A stretch of 64,000 nt of DNA from Kingdonia uniflora (GCA_014058105.1 JACGCM010002205.1:558001-622000); one strand, 5' to 3'; numbered from the stretch's first letter, positions 45,560-57,189 are shown. Numbers and translations are program-made. The notes: generated by a model from the sequence alone, not told the origin.

Positions 45560-46219
45560 ACGACGAATCCGACGATAGGAAATTGAAATAGAATTGCGCA
45601 CCTGGACGTGAGAAGGTCTGCGAGTACCGTATTGAGTAGACTGAAATGATATAGACATCTCGGCCAACTAAGTCGCTGCACGAATGCGATGATGCACCAC
45701 CCTATCCAAAGATGGTGGATACCCCTGAGAAGGATATGTAGTCTGACGAGTCAGTCTGGTATGCTGAAAGACCGAATCTCTGGTAGACGAGCTCATCGTC
45801 CCCGCCTGAATTCCCCCTATTCCCCCTGCTGAAGGTATCACTGGAACCAACTGAATCTCTCCTGAGCTGCTTCAAACATATATCACACCATCTCCCCCAC
45901 TACCGGCCATCTGTCCTCCCTCCTCAAGTCTATCGTCTTCTCCCCCCTCCTCATTCTCGAAAGTAGTGTACCCTTGTATCGGGTTATCTTCCCCTGTCAA
46001 TACCCTCTCAGTGGAGGGGAAACCTATCATCTGGATGGTCAGATGTTCCTCTTCAAAAAGCATTTATCTTGTCTGACTCCCCCCCATCAGGCTAACGAGT
46101 GTATCTCGGCCTTCGTCCCCTATCCAGTATAGATTCTGATCTCCAGCTGTACCTGCTAGAGCTAGGTCTGTAAGGTCCTCAAAGGCCGTAACATCTTCCC
46201 CTTGTTGCGTAACATCTAG
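45560..46219 (-). pseudogene. LINE-B ORF1 C-terminal remnant
   Basis: On the minus strand, frames such as TIQMIGFPSTERVLTGEDNP, acidic EEGGEDDRLEEGGQ and SSSTRDSVFQHTRLTRQT lie just upstream of ORF2, where the variable C-terminal tail of ORF1 is expected. No DUF4283 fold or zinc knuckle is present; they were lost by 5' truncation at 46219. Confidence 0.6.
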
Positions 46220-46231
46220 TTTCTAGTTTGC
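46220..46231. repeat. Target site duplication TTTCTAGTTTGC, right copy
   Basis: Identical to 41342-41353. Confidence 0.9.
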
Positions 46232-46924
46232 CTGTATGGTAATCTATTCTCCAAAAACACTAAATGGCTTGGTCTTCTAGCCTTATGGCCCTGGGTCCTG
46301 AAGCATTTCTCAATATGATTTTGCTCAGAAGTGTTGGTTTGCTTTCCAATTTTCTGTCAAGATTGAAAACTGGTTAAAACACCATAAACCACAAGACTTT
46401 AATTTGTATACTCAATTATGTTGGTTAAGATTTTAAAAATAGGATGTAAACAATATTAGGGGGCCGTTCATTTTTTTGCCTCTGAGTCCAAGCGAAGTCT
46501 GAGTTTAAGTGTGGGTCTGAGTCTGAGTCCACTTAGCGGTGTTCACTAGCTGAGTAGATGTCTTGGAATGCTTGTTTTTTGGCTAGTTAGATCTGACTAA
46601 AATAGACAAATACCAAAATACCCCTCTCAGCATATAAGCAGACACCCTCATCTATTTATTACTAATACCAATACCACCACCACCACCATCCCTTCATCAA
46701 CGTCAACACCACATATACATAACAAATACAAATACATTGGAAAGAACCAGTATATATAGAAAACACAAATACATAGGAAATAACTTGTATATATAGCAAC
46801 ACAAATACATAGAAAAGAACCTGTATATATAGCAAACACAAATACATAAATTCCTAAAATCAAATAAAAATTAAATATTGGTTTGAACTTAATACAATTA
46901 AGCAAATATCGGAGTCTTAAGAGT

Positions 46925-47579
46925 TATTACAAATATGCAAACAAATAAGTTCCAATCAACTTAAAAGGGCTTCGAGGAAACCAACATGCTGCTCTAGAAG
47001 AAACATGAGAAACATCAACCTTTAAGTGTGCTAATTGGATCCTCCCAAGTACTTCAAACTCTTGAAAAATAATACATTATCTATCTCATATGAACTAACC
47101 ATATCCTGCAATACCTTCACAACTTCAGCACTGGTGTCGTCATTATTAGCAGAAGTAGGACTAACTCATTGGTTAATGATTGCAGATATCAGAGATTAGA
47201 CCAACTCCGTTGGTTTCAATGGCTGAACTACCACAGTTGATCTTTTCCCCTTTGATTGAGTTCGTACACCAACTTGAGATACAGGGGTACGAGAAGTACT
47301 GCCAGGAGTAGGCTCCCTTACTGGACTGATAGGGATATCATAAGAAGGAATGGCCTTACCTTCCCATGGATAATCAACTCCAGCGTGGGGAACTTGTGTA
47401 TCATCAACGTTCATACCATCAGGTAGAGGAGCATACTCTATCTGCTGGGTGGAGGGTACACTTGCCATACCTGAAGACCATGTAAAATCCCCAATAGCAG
47501 ATAGACCATCAAATAATTTCTCAAGCAAATCTCTATGTCGAAGAGGAGTAGTCTTGTACTTCTTCGCCTCAGAATTCAC
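46925..47579 (-). pseudogene. Harbinger Myb/SANT protein, second exon
   Basis: After the acceptor GTTTGTTTACAG the minus strand encodes VNSEAKKYKTTPLRHRDLLE, then KLFDGLSAIGDFTWSSGMAS, a linker rich in Pro, Ser and Thr, and after two stops VVKVLQDMVSSYEIDNVLFF. This order (KFKTxPLxHxDLLExLFDGLSATGDFAW, linker, helical end) matches plant L10-interacting MYB-domain proteins and Harbinger ORF1 proteins, which bind DNA and assist the transposase. The stops near 47196 and 47165 break it. Its first exon lies at 58489-58700, on the other side of the gypsy insertion, and joins in frame at the broken splice site. Confidence 0.7.
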
Positions 47580-47665
47580 CTGTAAACAAACATGTAAATA
47601 AATGCTTAAACATAAGTATTTATTGTTCTATAATCAAATTGTAATGCCATTATTTGCATTAACTT

Positions 47666-47670
47666 ACCGC
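47666..47670. repeat. Target site duplication ACCGC, left copy
   Basis: ACCGC (GCGGT on the minus strand) recurs at 58484-58488 and borders the Tat-like gypsy element exactly. Confidence 0.9.
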
Positions 47671-48375
47671 TATAGTAGCCTACTCGCAGCCCTCTAGCTC
47701 AAGTCGAACACTCCAAGGCTACATCAAAGCCTACTTGATGACCCGAAGCCTAATAAACCCATAATCAAGCCCTCTGAGACTATACGAATATTCGACTGTG
47801 AACAGGCTTCGACCATAATCGTACGTGGTCAAAGGAAAACATGTCAAACAGCCAGCTCGTCAGACAGAACGGCGGAGCACACCGCTCGAAAACTACAGTG
47901 TCAGATTCAACAACCACAGTGTCAGAACCAATATGCTACAGCGTCAGGAACAATGGCTACAGTGTCAGACCCAACAGTTATGGTGTCAGAACCGACTCCG
48001 GGTACAAGTTAGTTGTCTGGAGGATACTCTTGTAATTTGACCTCCCATGGTGACTCAACCCTTCCTATATTTTATAAATAGGAAGGAGGGGGGATTATGG
48101 AGGGGTTAGAAAAAATCTCCCCACAAACCTTAAATTTTACTTTCGAATACCCTGCAATCCCTCTGTACTTGAAATTTTGACTACTCGAATTTTATATCAG
48201 TACACTTAAAAATCCTCATTAGAGGTCGTGGAGTGACCCATTTTAGGCCTCTACGCAAGTATATTGCAAGTAGACTAGTCACATTAATGCTGAATATATG
48301 CTTGAACCCTTTGGATGAGGATTATATTCGTAGTGTAAGAGTCAACTTCCTTCCTTGCAAAGTTAGGCCCCTACA
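47671..48375 (+). repeat. 5' LTR of gypsy-2
   Basis: It begins TATAGTAGCCTACTCGCAG and ends GTTAGGCCCCTACA. At 47892-47991 it holds five copies of a motif near CTACAGTGTCAGA spaced about 21 bp apart. A TATA box TATAAATA (48073-48080) sits in the loop and right arm of a perfect 9-bp stem, CCTTCCTAT (48060-48068) with ATAGGAAGG (48078-48086). Confidence 0.9.
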
Positions 48376-48377
48376 TT

Positions 48378-48391
48378 TGGCGCCGTCTGTG
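48378..48391 (+). promoter_or_regulatory. Primer binding site of gypsy-2
   Basis: TGGCGCCGTCTGTG lies two bases after the 5' LTR. The initial TGG pairs with tRNA CCA ends, and TGGCGCC starts are common in Athila and Tat elements. The tRNA species was not determined. Confidence 0.75.
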
Positions 48392-48457
48392 CTTTCCCAC
48401 TCTACCAGTTTCCCCTGCCTTATACTTTCCCTTTCTCAATCCTACTAACCACTTCCA

Positions 48458-50080
48458 ATGGCCCCCACCCTCCGCTCTACTTCCACCCATGCCGGCAACT
48501 TCGTTGACGGAGTGGCCCCCCAGCTCTCCCTGCTTACCCAGCAATTCTATCAGGCTGAGGACCGACACCGAACACAATTACATCATGAGCGCGAAGAACA
48601 CCGTCAGGAGTTCAAAGCCGAACGACAACGCAGTCTGGATGACGTAGACAAACAATATCGATCCCTCGACGACCTGCAGAATACAGTTCACGAGCTGTAA
48701 CTATTTCAACCTCAAGACACCCTTCTACCGTCTCGAGCACCCGCCCCATTGTGCGCCTATGCCCGTGCCAAATTGGGTCCCCAACCACATCCTGACGTAC
48801 CCCCGGTCCATCTTGGAGCCGGGGGTGTTCCCCCCACCATCCTCTCTACCAGTTCAATCCACCATGGCATACACACCACAGAGGATTGGTCCGATTCCAC
48901 CCTTCGAACTACCAGACAACCTCGACGCTGCCCTGCTCGAGAATGACTCGGAGAGCGCAGTGTTGAGCATACGCTGAATCTTTAGCCTCTTTCCCTTCAA
49001 TCTCAAAGATCCCCTCCTCATCCTGCTTATCTTACACAGCAGGACTTCGACCAGAAAACCCATCCTGCCATCCGAACCAGTGCGAGCCTTACACCGAACT
49101 CATGAAGTCAGTTAAACAACCCCCTCTGCCCCAAACTCCTCACTATCGAGGTGCCTCCAAATTTTTGTGCCCCCAAAATCAGCAAATATCGCAACACCGA
49201 CCCTCAATCTTACATCTTCAAATTCCAAAATGCTTTAAGCATTTACTCGACGGCCGACCAACTTATGTGTCGACCTTTTCCCACCAGCCTCACAAATAGC
49301 CCCCTCAGATGGTATCATAACCTTGCCAGTGGTTCGATCCAAAGCTTCGAGCAATTATCTAGTCTTTTCATCACCCAATTTTCCTTCAACAAAGATCGAG
49401 AGGTCCAGGTCGATGCCCTTTTTAACTTCTGCAAATCCCCCTGTGAAACCCTTGAAGCTTTCACAAAATAGGTTCCTCGACTAGTCACGCAAGGTCGAAA
49501 GCCTCGACGGTGCGAACCGAATGCGGTGCTCACTTATTCCAATACTTTGCCGGATAACAGCCGCGTCAAAGAGTACCTAGTGCTCCACAAATCCCGAACC
49601 CTCGAGGAGATGTTATCCAAAGTCAATGGATACATTGAATTTGAGCGCCTCCGCGAGTCAAATCGCCAGGGGCAAGCTTCAAACCCCACTCTGAACAAAC
49701 CTCCACAAGGCCAATTTTTTGCTCCTATACCCATGATCGCTCCTATCTCACAGGAGTCTGAGAGCAACAAACACCCCAACACTGACGATACTACTGAAGC
49801 CTACAAAAAATGGCCAAAGCCGGTCTTACCTAAGCTTACTGTTCCTATCAGCACCCTTTTACCAAAGATTCAGGTGGACCCCATATGGCGTACCCCTTTC
49901 CTCATCGAGGTCAAACAAGGCAAACCTTAGTGCCAGAACCATAAGTGTAACTGCCACCACACCAACAAATGCTTTGCCCTGCAGCTCTCTTTCGACATAA
50001 TCCTCAAAGCGGGTCGTCTACGTCAGTATGTTATTGACCTCCCTAGTTACCTCAACGGGTCATACCTCAAACCTTAACCC
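48458..50080 (+). pseudogene. gypsy-2 gag remnant
   Basis: An ATG at 48458 starts MAPTLRSTSTHAGNF, followed by a charged coiled coil (HEREEHRQEFKAERQRSLDD) that ends at a stop at 48698. The gag core runs from about 49190 to 49670: PQSYIFKFQNALSIYSTADQ, LRWYHNLASGSIQSFEQL, and later NSRVKEYLVLHKSRTLEEML. Near 49931-50070 a zinc-knuckle-like CQNHKCNCHHTNKC and a helix (LKAGRLRQYV) match the end of Tat gag proteins. Stops and frameshifts at about 48700, 49470 and 49928 break it. Gag would form the particle that packages the element RNA. Confidence 0.82.
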
Positions 50081-50335
50081 GCCCCTGCTGCCGACCCGGC
50101 CGAGGTACGCATCTGCCAGGTTCATTTCATCGAGGTAAATAATATCGACAGCGGTCGTTCTAAAAGCAAGCGCAAGCGTGTCGAAGAATGTTGTAAACTC
50201 ACTTACCAGGAGAAGCTACCCACCCTTCTGCCAGAATCAAGTCAATATCCCCAACCTGAGGGTATCTCATTTACCGACTGCGGCACATCGCATATTTATT
50301 TTCCCCATTCTGACCCTTTAGTCATTATGATTTAG

Positions 50336-50700
50336 GTCGAACACCTCGTTCTCCACACCATGCTTATCGATACGGGAAGTGCGGTTGATGTACATTTCCT
50401 TCAAGCGTTCAGGCCATGAACAAAACAGACCTCAACACTGTCGCCAATGCCGAACTAAAAGGTTTTAACGGGGCTATCGAAGTCGCCGTTGGTCGAATTA
50501 GCCTCCCAATTACTACCGGTGCCCAGTTATACTTCAAACCAGTTTTCTTATCATCGATAAGAAATTTGAATATCTCGGTATCCTTGGGCGCGACTGGATC
50601 CATGCCATGCGCGCCATACCTTCGGCCTACCATCAGACCCTTCATTTTACTACCCCTTGTGGTACATGGAACTTAAAAGGCTCCCAACGCCTCGCTTGTT
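50336..50700 (+). pseudogene. gypsy-2 aspartic protease remnant
   Basis: The frame reads VEHLVLHTMLIDTGSAVDVH at about 50337-50396, with the catalytic DTGS intact. Similarity to retroviral-type proteases continues after a stop near 50420, where FVVIDKKFEYLGILGRDW-like residues near 50540-50600 correspond to the second conserved block. It would cut the polyprotein. Confidence 0.7.
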
Positions 50701-50867
50701 CATGTGAGCATCCGAAGATCGATCAGACCTAGAAACTCGTCAAACTACTATAACAACCACTGTCTTCCTCTATCTCTATACCTTCGACACCCGCCATCTC
50801 ACCTATCGAACCCACTGCCTATATTGAACTCGACGACCCTGGTCGAGGTACGTTTATCGGTACCTTT

Positions 50868-52200
50868 CTAGATGAGGCCGAGCGCCTCGAACTCACCGAC
50901 TTCCTTCGAGCCAACAAAGACATCTTCGTATGGACATTTCAGAAGATACCCGGTATCGACCCCTATTTTGCATGTTATCGCTTTGACCTCATCCCTCACG
51001 CTATAGCAGTAAAGCAGAAGAAGCGTACATTGGCCCCATGACTTTGAGAAGTTATAAACCTTGAGGTCGACAAGCTCATAGCCGTGGGTTTCATTAGAGA
51101 AGTTAAGTATACTGACTGGATATCTAATAATATTACAGTTCCTAAAATGAATGACAAGATCAGAATTTACGTCAACTTTATAGACCTCAACAAGCATACA
51201 CCGAAGGACAGCTTCCCCCTCTCAATCATTTTAGTCCTCTTGGATGCTACTGCTGGACATGAACGACTATCAATGATGGACGTGGCTTCAGGTTATAATC
51301 TGGTACCCCTCTTCCCCGAGGATCAACTTAAAACTTCTTTTATCACTGAACAAGGCATTTACTGTTTTAACGTCATGCCCTTCGGCCTTAAAAATGCGGG
51401 CGCCACTTACCAATGCCTCGTTACAACCATGTGTAAATCCTTGCTTGGCAAGTCGGTCGAAGTCTACATCGATGACATGTTATCCAAGAGCCTCCAAAAA
51501 TAGACCCACATCCAGGACCTAGCCGAAGTCTTCTCGATACTTTGAACATACAACATGAAACTTAACCCAGACAAATGCCAGTTTGGTGTTTCGTCTGGCA
51601 AATTCTTAGGCCACCTCATTAGTAAATGAGGTATCGAGATCGACCCTACTCATATCCGAGCCCTCATCGACATGCCTTCCCCCCAAACAAAAAAGATGTC
51701 CAAAAGGTAGCTGGTAAGATTGTAGCCCTTAACCGCTTTATTTCAAAATCCTCAGACCACTGTACTTGGCCCTTCTCTCTCTTACGCGATCAAGGCATCC
51801 ATAAGGCCAAAAAGAAAATCAACCCCGAGATTAATTGGACACCCGACTGTGAACAGGCCTTTCTTGAACTTAAAACATACCTCGGTCGACCACCCATCAT
51901 CAGTACGCCTATCGAAGGTGAAACACTTTCTCTATACCTCGCGGTCATTGACACTTCTATCAGTTCAGTCCTCATTCGACTTGAATCCAACATTGAGAAA
52001 CCTGTATACTTTTTCAACAAAACCCTTACACCTGCAGAGACTCGATACATAAAACTTGAGCGTTTTCTCCTCACCCTCGTCTACACTTCTCAAAAACTCA
52101 AACCATATTTTCAAGTTCACCCTATCCGTGTTATCTCAAGTTATCCCCTTCGAGAAGTACTCAGTAAGAAAGACAAATCTAGACGGGTACAGTAGTGGTC
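50868..52200 (+). pseudogene. gypsy-2 reverse transcriptase and RNase H remnant
   Basis: Reverse transcriptase blocks include AVGFIREVKYTDWISNN, IYVNFIDLNKHTPKDSFPL, LSMMDVASGYNLV, FNVMPFGLKNAGATYQ and the catalytic VYIDDMLSKS near 51461-51490. RNase H follows from about 51835: NWTPDCEQAFLELKTYLG, LSLYLAVIDTSISSVLIR, then KLERFLLTLVYTSQKLKPYF. Plant Tat elements have YVDDM at the catalytic site, so the motif is essentially kept. Stops occur near 51043, 51503, 51628 and 52195, with one frameshift after 51640. Confidence 0.88.
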
Positions 52201-52369
52201 AATTTATCTTGCCAAGCACGATATCACATTTGAGAAGCAGGTATCCCAAAAGAGCCAAATAGTCACCGATTTTCATACTGACTTCCCGGTCAACGATGTC
52301 GACTGGGAGGAACATGAGAATGACCTACCAGAAGACCAGTCCGACAAGCCGACTCATAGAACCCGAGCA

Positions 52370-52730
52370 CAGGCTGGCGTCTCTTCACAGATGGATCTAC
52401 TGGACCTAATGGTTCGAGGATCGATATCATCCTGGTTAGACCCACCAATGATCGAATTGAAAAGGCAGTTAAGTTAAACTTTGAATGCTCCAGCAACGAG
52501 GCTGAGTACGAAGCCTTGATCCATGGCCTCGACCTCGCACTTGATCTTGGTGTTCCTAAACTAGCAGTTTTCACAGATTCTCAACTTGTTTAGAGACAAT
52601 ACACCAGTGAAGATCAAGACAATGGTCGCATGGCTGAGTATGCTACTCTCGTCCGCCAGTGCATGGCTGAGGCAAAAATAGATATGCAGATGCCCTCGCC
52701 AACATAACAGCTATGTTAGGCCAGTCCGAA
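52370..52730 (+). pseudogene. gypsy-2 second (archaeal-type) RNase H remnant
   Basis: The frame reads WRLFTDGSTGPNGSRIDI, then SSNEAEYEALIHGLDLALDL and LAVFTDSQLV, which carry the D, E, D residues of an RNase HI fold lying separately from the first RNase H. A second RNase H between the first one and integrase is the diagnostic of the Tat lineage. It ends with stops near 52590 and 52735. Confidence 0.8.
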
Positions 52731-52979
52731 TCTTGAGCACTCCATATCGAAGTACTCGAACGCCCAAGTATCGACCAGATGGAAGTCAATGCCATCAATA
52801 CTAGGGGCGATAGTCTCGATCCAGATGATTGGAAAATACCATTCTTCGCCTACTTCAATAGTTCTACCCTACCAGACGACCCCAAAGCAAAACGGTCGTT
52901 ATTAGAGAACTGCCGCAGATACACCATTCTCAAAGGCAAATTATGTCGTAAATCCCTAATAGCATCCTCCTGCGATGCA

Positions 52980-54060
52980 TATCTTAAAACGAAGCTTCTA
53001 AAATTATTGCCGAGCTCCACGAAGGTACCTGCGGTGCTCACACTGCTGGTTGGTCTATGGCCCTTCAAGCCGTCTCCCATGGTCAATCCTGGCCCAATAT
53101 GGAGAAGAAAACCCAGGAGTACGCCAATCACTGTGACAAATGCCAACGTCACGCCCATGACATCCATAGCCCTTCGCAGGACCTCCATTTTAGTCAAGTC
53201 TTTTGGCCATTCAAGCGCTAGGCCATCGATCTTGTAGGTCCTTTTCCTAAAGCATCGGGTAACCGCAAAAATGTTCTTGTGGCAACAGATTACTTTACCA
53301 AATGGGTCGAAGTCGTGCCTTTATGTCGAACCAGAGAATTAGTCATCAAATTTATATAGGAGAACATTATTACACGCTTCGGCTGCCCTCATATGATTCG
53401 ATGTGATAATGGTCCACAATTTGTTGGGAACAAAGTTCAAAATTTCCTCAAAACGTACAACATCATCCTCTCCCCCATAACACCTTACTACCCTCAAGGG
53501 AATGGTCAGGTCGAAGCAATCAATAAAGCAATAATTGATGAACTCAAGAAGCGTGTCGATGTAAAGAAATGACGATGGGTTCAAGAACTACAACATGTCC
53601 TCTGAGCCTATCGAATAACACCACAAAAGGTGATGGGCTGCATACCTTTTCTTCTAGCCTATGGTACGAAGCAGTGCTACCCACTCAATTTGAAGTGCCC
53701 ACACACGATCCTAACCTCCCAGACAAAGATAATAAGTTTGAACTTGGATGCATTATGTTGTGGATCGACGAAACTAGAGACCGAGCCATCACTAACCTAG
53801 ACTGGTATCATCTCTCCCTCCAAAAGTCATATAACAAGAGAGTTCGACCACGCAATTTCAACATTGGAGATCTTGTACATCAACGTGTCACACAGTCTTT
53901 GAAGCCTCAAAATGTTGGTAAACTGGCCAAATCTTGGGAAGGACCTTACGTCTTGTATGATAAAACCGACAAGGGTTCATATTACCAGATGACAGAAGAT
54001 GAAGAACATCTTACTAATCCATGGAATACAATGCAACTAGTTTCATACAACAGGCTATGA
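52980..54060 (+). pseudogene. gypsy-2 integrase remnant
   Basis: An HHCC zinc-binding part lies near 53010-53160 (ELHEGTCGAHTAGW, then HCDKCQRHAHDIH). The catalytic core follows: AIDLVGPFPKASGNRKN, VATDYFTKWVEVVPL, MIRCDNGPQFVGNKV and YYPQGNGQVEAINKA, giving D, D and E. The end has RPRNFNIGDLVHQRV and LAKSWEGPYVLY, as in Tat integrases, and stops at 54058. In-frame stops lie near 53219, 53356, 53570 and 53602. It would insert the cDNA into host DNA. Confidence 0.87.
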
Positions 54061-54145
54061 CCTCCACCTTGTTCACCTGATGTAAATATAGAATAATCAA
54101 TGAACACATTTTTTCTTCCCTGAACTTTGCATCATGTCTTCCAGT

Positions 54146-54870
54146 AAATTTTTCAAGTCTCCAAATTTGAGCAAATTCGAGGAGCACGAATGGTCGAACA
54201 GACTGGACCCACGGGAATGCATTAGGGGCGACTACGTTATGCTTCGACTAGGCTCAGGCCTTCAGAGTCCAGTGAATTTCTTGGTATAGCCTAAGTATCA
54301 TGTCAACCCTTCGACCAGACTGATACTTGGGGGCGACCTCGAAAATTTTCAAGTCTCCAAATTTAAGCAAACTCGAGGGGCATGAATGGTCGAATTGACC
54401 GGATCCTCGGGAATGCATTGGGGGCGACCACGTTATGCTTCGACTAGGCTCAGACCTTCGAAGTCCAGTAAAGTTTTTGGTTTAACCTTAGTATCATGTA
54501 AACCCTTCGAAAAGACTAAAACTTGGGGGCGACCTCAAAATTTTCAAGTCTCCAAATTCGAGCAAACTCGAGGAGCACGAATGGTCAAACAGACCGGACC
54601 CTCGGGAAAGCATTGGGGGTGACCACGTTATGCTTCGACTAGGCTCAGGCCTTTGAAATCTAATAAATTTCTTGGTATAACCTAAGTATCATGTCAACCC
54701 CTCGACCAGGCTGATACTTGGGGGGCGACCTCAAATTTTTTCAAGTCTTCAACTTCAAGCAAACTCAGGGGGCAAGAATGGTCGATAGTCCGAACCCTCG
54801 AGATAGTATTGGGAGCGACAACGTTAAAGTATCATGACCACCTCTCGACTGATACTCGGGGAACCATCTC
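54146..54870. repeat. Tandem repeat of about 196 bp, about 3.7 copies, in gypsy-2
   Basis: Units begin near 54148, 54344, 54541 and 54737 with TTTTCAAGTCTCCAAATT. They share GGGGCGACCACGTTATGCTT, CGACTAGGCTCAGGCC, AGTATCATGTCAACCC and ACTTGGGGGCGACCTC. Tandem repeats in this position, between integrase and the 3' LTR, are known from Tat elements and have given rise to satellites in some plants. Confidence 0.88.
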
Positions 54871-55154
54871 GAAGTTCTTCAAGATTCAATAATTCTTCGA
54901 GCATTCTATACTTCCAACATACACAGATACAAGTAGACAGAAATATCGACAAATCTATTACATCCAAGAAGTCTCAGTACAACATATATCAGAGAATTAA
55001 GTTCAGCACATATTAGCAATTCAAATCAATCACAAGTTGACAGCTCAAGTTTAAGTCAGTTACACATTATCCAAACCAGTACTCAAAGTATTTCAAACCT
55101 TAACAAGTTCAAAGAAAATAGTCTTTGATATAACAAGACAATACTAACAATACC

Positions 55155-55720
55155 TCATACAGGAGTGGCCACACCATCTCTTCTTACAGGCTCTTCAACA
55201 CTAGTACTTCCAATATCCTCAGCAGAAGGATTCGACCTAGCAACGTCTGCGACTTCATCAGTCCCAATCCTAGTAGCAGCTTCTTCCACACCACCTCCCA
55301 CAGCTACACCAGCAATATCTACTTATATTTCCTCGGTCTGAACAACATCTTCGATGATAGGATCGTTGGTTGTGGAAAAGCGTTTCAAAGTTTCGGGATC
55401 ATACCCCAAAACTTCAATGAACGCCCTCAGCCTGACAGTAGTTTCACATTCCTCATCAAACTGCTCTTGGAAGGTCTCAATCTGTTCTTTCATTGCCTTA
55501 TCCTTCTTAGCAAGCTTAGACTCCAGTACCTGCGTATGGTTGTAGCGTTGAGCTTTGAGTCTCCTCGCACATTCAGATCTGATGGTTAAGGATGGTTAAC
55601 TGCTCTCGCTTTAAAACTTAAATCTCAGACACCAGCGACGCCTCGGTCCCTCGAGCGAGTTCCAGATTGTCAACTGCCTATTTTAGCTGCTTCATTGCTA
55701 CTTTTTGGGCCTTGACAAAA
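55155..55720 (-). pseudogene. Antisense coiled-coil reading frame in the 3' region of gypsy-2
   Basis: The minus strand encodes, with a few stops, VKAQKVAMKQLK, NLELARGTEASLVSEI, then LKAQRYNHTQVLESKLAKKD, IETFQEQFDEECETTVRLRA, LGYDPETLKRFSTTND and an acidic tail (GTDEVADVARSNPSAEDIGS) that ends near 55158. Leu and charged residues alternate as in a long coiled coil. Antisense frames downstream of pol are known in some Tat elements; this one has no family name that I recognise. In-frame stops at about 55323, 55583, 55623 and 55683 suggest decay. Confidence 0.5.
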
Positions 55721-56199
55721 GCTTACGACCAAATATGCGTCTGCTAGAATATTCAAGCCATCAGTACTTCTCGAAGGAGGATGAATTATCATGCTAGAAT
55801 AGTCAAGTTTTACTGCCGAAGCCCATCTATGTTCGAAGCCCATCGACCTTCGAAATCCCTTACTCCCATCTACGAATCATCGCATATACTGTATCTCAAA
55901 CATTCGTCTACACATACCCAATATTCGATTTCAAAATTTGCTGGCCATTCGATTTCCTACATAATCGACATTCGACAAGCTGTTCTTGCGCCTAAATTAC
56001 CATTGTGTATTATGGTTATCCTACTTATACACAAATAAGTTAAATATCATACCTCGACCATTGTTTCAATGTTCCATTTCATTCGATCAACGATGCTTAC
56101 ACCAATTCAAAAAAACAAACAAACAACAAAACAACAAGAACAAACATCAAAACAGAATGCTACAAGCTTCCTTTACCACAACTAAAACACCCCAATCTG

Positions 56200-56519
56200 C
56201 AGACAGGGCAATTCTTGCAGAGCCCAGCATCCTCTTCAACACCGAGGTCTTCTTTAGTTATCAGATATTCGGTTAAAGTTTGTAAAAAGATGAACCGGTT
56301 ACTGACCAGTGGATTCATTCATCGCAACACCCTCTACCAGTGATCATGCGGCATCCCATAGATTGGCTCTTCTGGCTCTAGTTCTACCAGTTCAGGCATC
56401 TCACAGTCTAACTCATGGTCCCTGAAGAACTTTTCAATAAGCTTATATGTCTTCTCCTCTATCCGACACTCTCGGGCTTCTATCCTCTTTTGGTATCTCG
56501 TATTAGGAGTGGTATCCAT
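56200..56519 (-). pseudogene. Antisense small reading frame, copy 1, in gypsy-2
   Basis: An ATG at 56519 starts MDTTPNTRYQKRIEARECRI and continues to PELVELEPEEPIYGM, with a stop at 56334. Beyond it another frame holds LCKNCPVCR, an unpaired CxxC-like end (about 56187-56215). A TATA-like box (TATAAAT on the minus strand, 56625-56631) lies about 106 bases upstream. Copy 2 at 57220-57539 has the same order of motifs, so both derive from one ancestral antisense gene. The function is unknown. Confidence 0.5.
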
Positions 56520-57189
56520 AATCCGATCACTTGGAGAAGATGATGTAGATAGTTTATTTAGAGAAGACAGTACAGATGCTTGAAGCTCTCTTGAGAACCC
56601 CTACTTATACTTGAATGCAGGTGCATTTATAGTCTCCTTAATCACAACCCGCATTTATCCCAGTCTTCAATTGTTTTTCTCGAAATCTCAACAGTTAAAC
56701 CTTCTCAACTTCCCAGAGTCAACCATTTTATCAGCATGCGCACTCCACACCAATTTTCAAAATCTTGCATTTGACCCATCCCTATTCCTGAATCATCGAC
56801 ACTTCTCTATACTCTCTCACAACATTTTCTACATAATACTTCGAAGAATTCAAACCCTTATAGTCATTCAAGGTCGAATATTAACCCACATTTTCAATCA
56901 TTACATGGCAGTTCAAAGTAAAGTTCCCCTAGTAGGTGACTATCTTTACTATTTACCCTTTGTTTGAAGTTGGATGTTCGATCCCATACCTACAGTCAAT
57001 TCGTCTACCACACTTATCAGATACAGAACACATAATTCCATTGAATTACATTTTCATTCCATTACTTTGATGATACAAAACAAAGAAGAGAGAAGAGAAG
57101 AAGAGAAAAATATATAAACATCAACAAAAATAGAAACCTTCGGAAACAGTCATACAAAAAATATCCATCACCACCACCCTGCCACCATA

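Larger units (their letters stand above)
41354..46219 (-). mobile_element. 5'-truncated LINE (L1 type) with precise borders, LINE-B
   Basis: Both sides carry the perfect 12-bp duplication TTTCTAGTTTGC. The 3' end on the minus strand is A-rich (the plus strand shows T8, G, T8 at 41357-41373), as left by target-primed reverse transcription. Inside, on the minus strand, are the C-terminal part of ORF1, then endonuclease, reverse transcriptase, a zinc-binding region and RNase H. The 5' end falls inside ORF1, a typical 5' truncation. The perfect duplication and the long open frames (444 residues in the last block) suggest it is younger than LINE-A, though stops and frameshifts inactivate it. Confidence 0.93.

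Noticed and set aside
47825..48040. Frames across the 5' LTR of gypsy-2
   Set aside because: They follow the 21-bp repeats of the LTR and recur in the 3' LTR. They are not genes.
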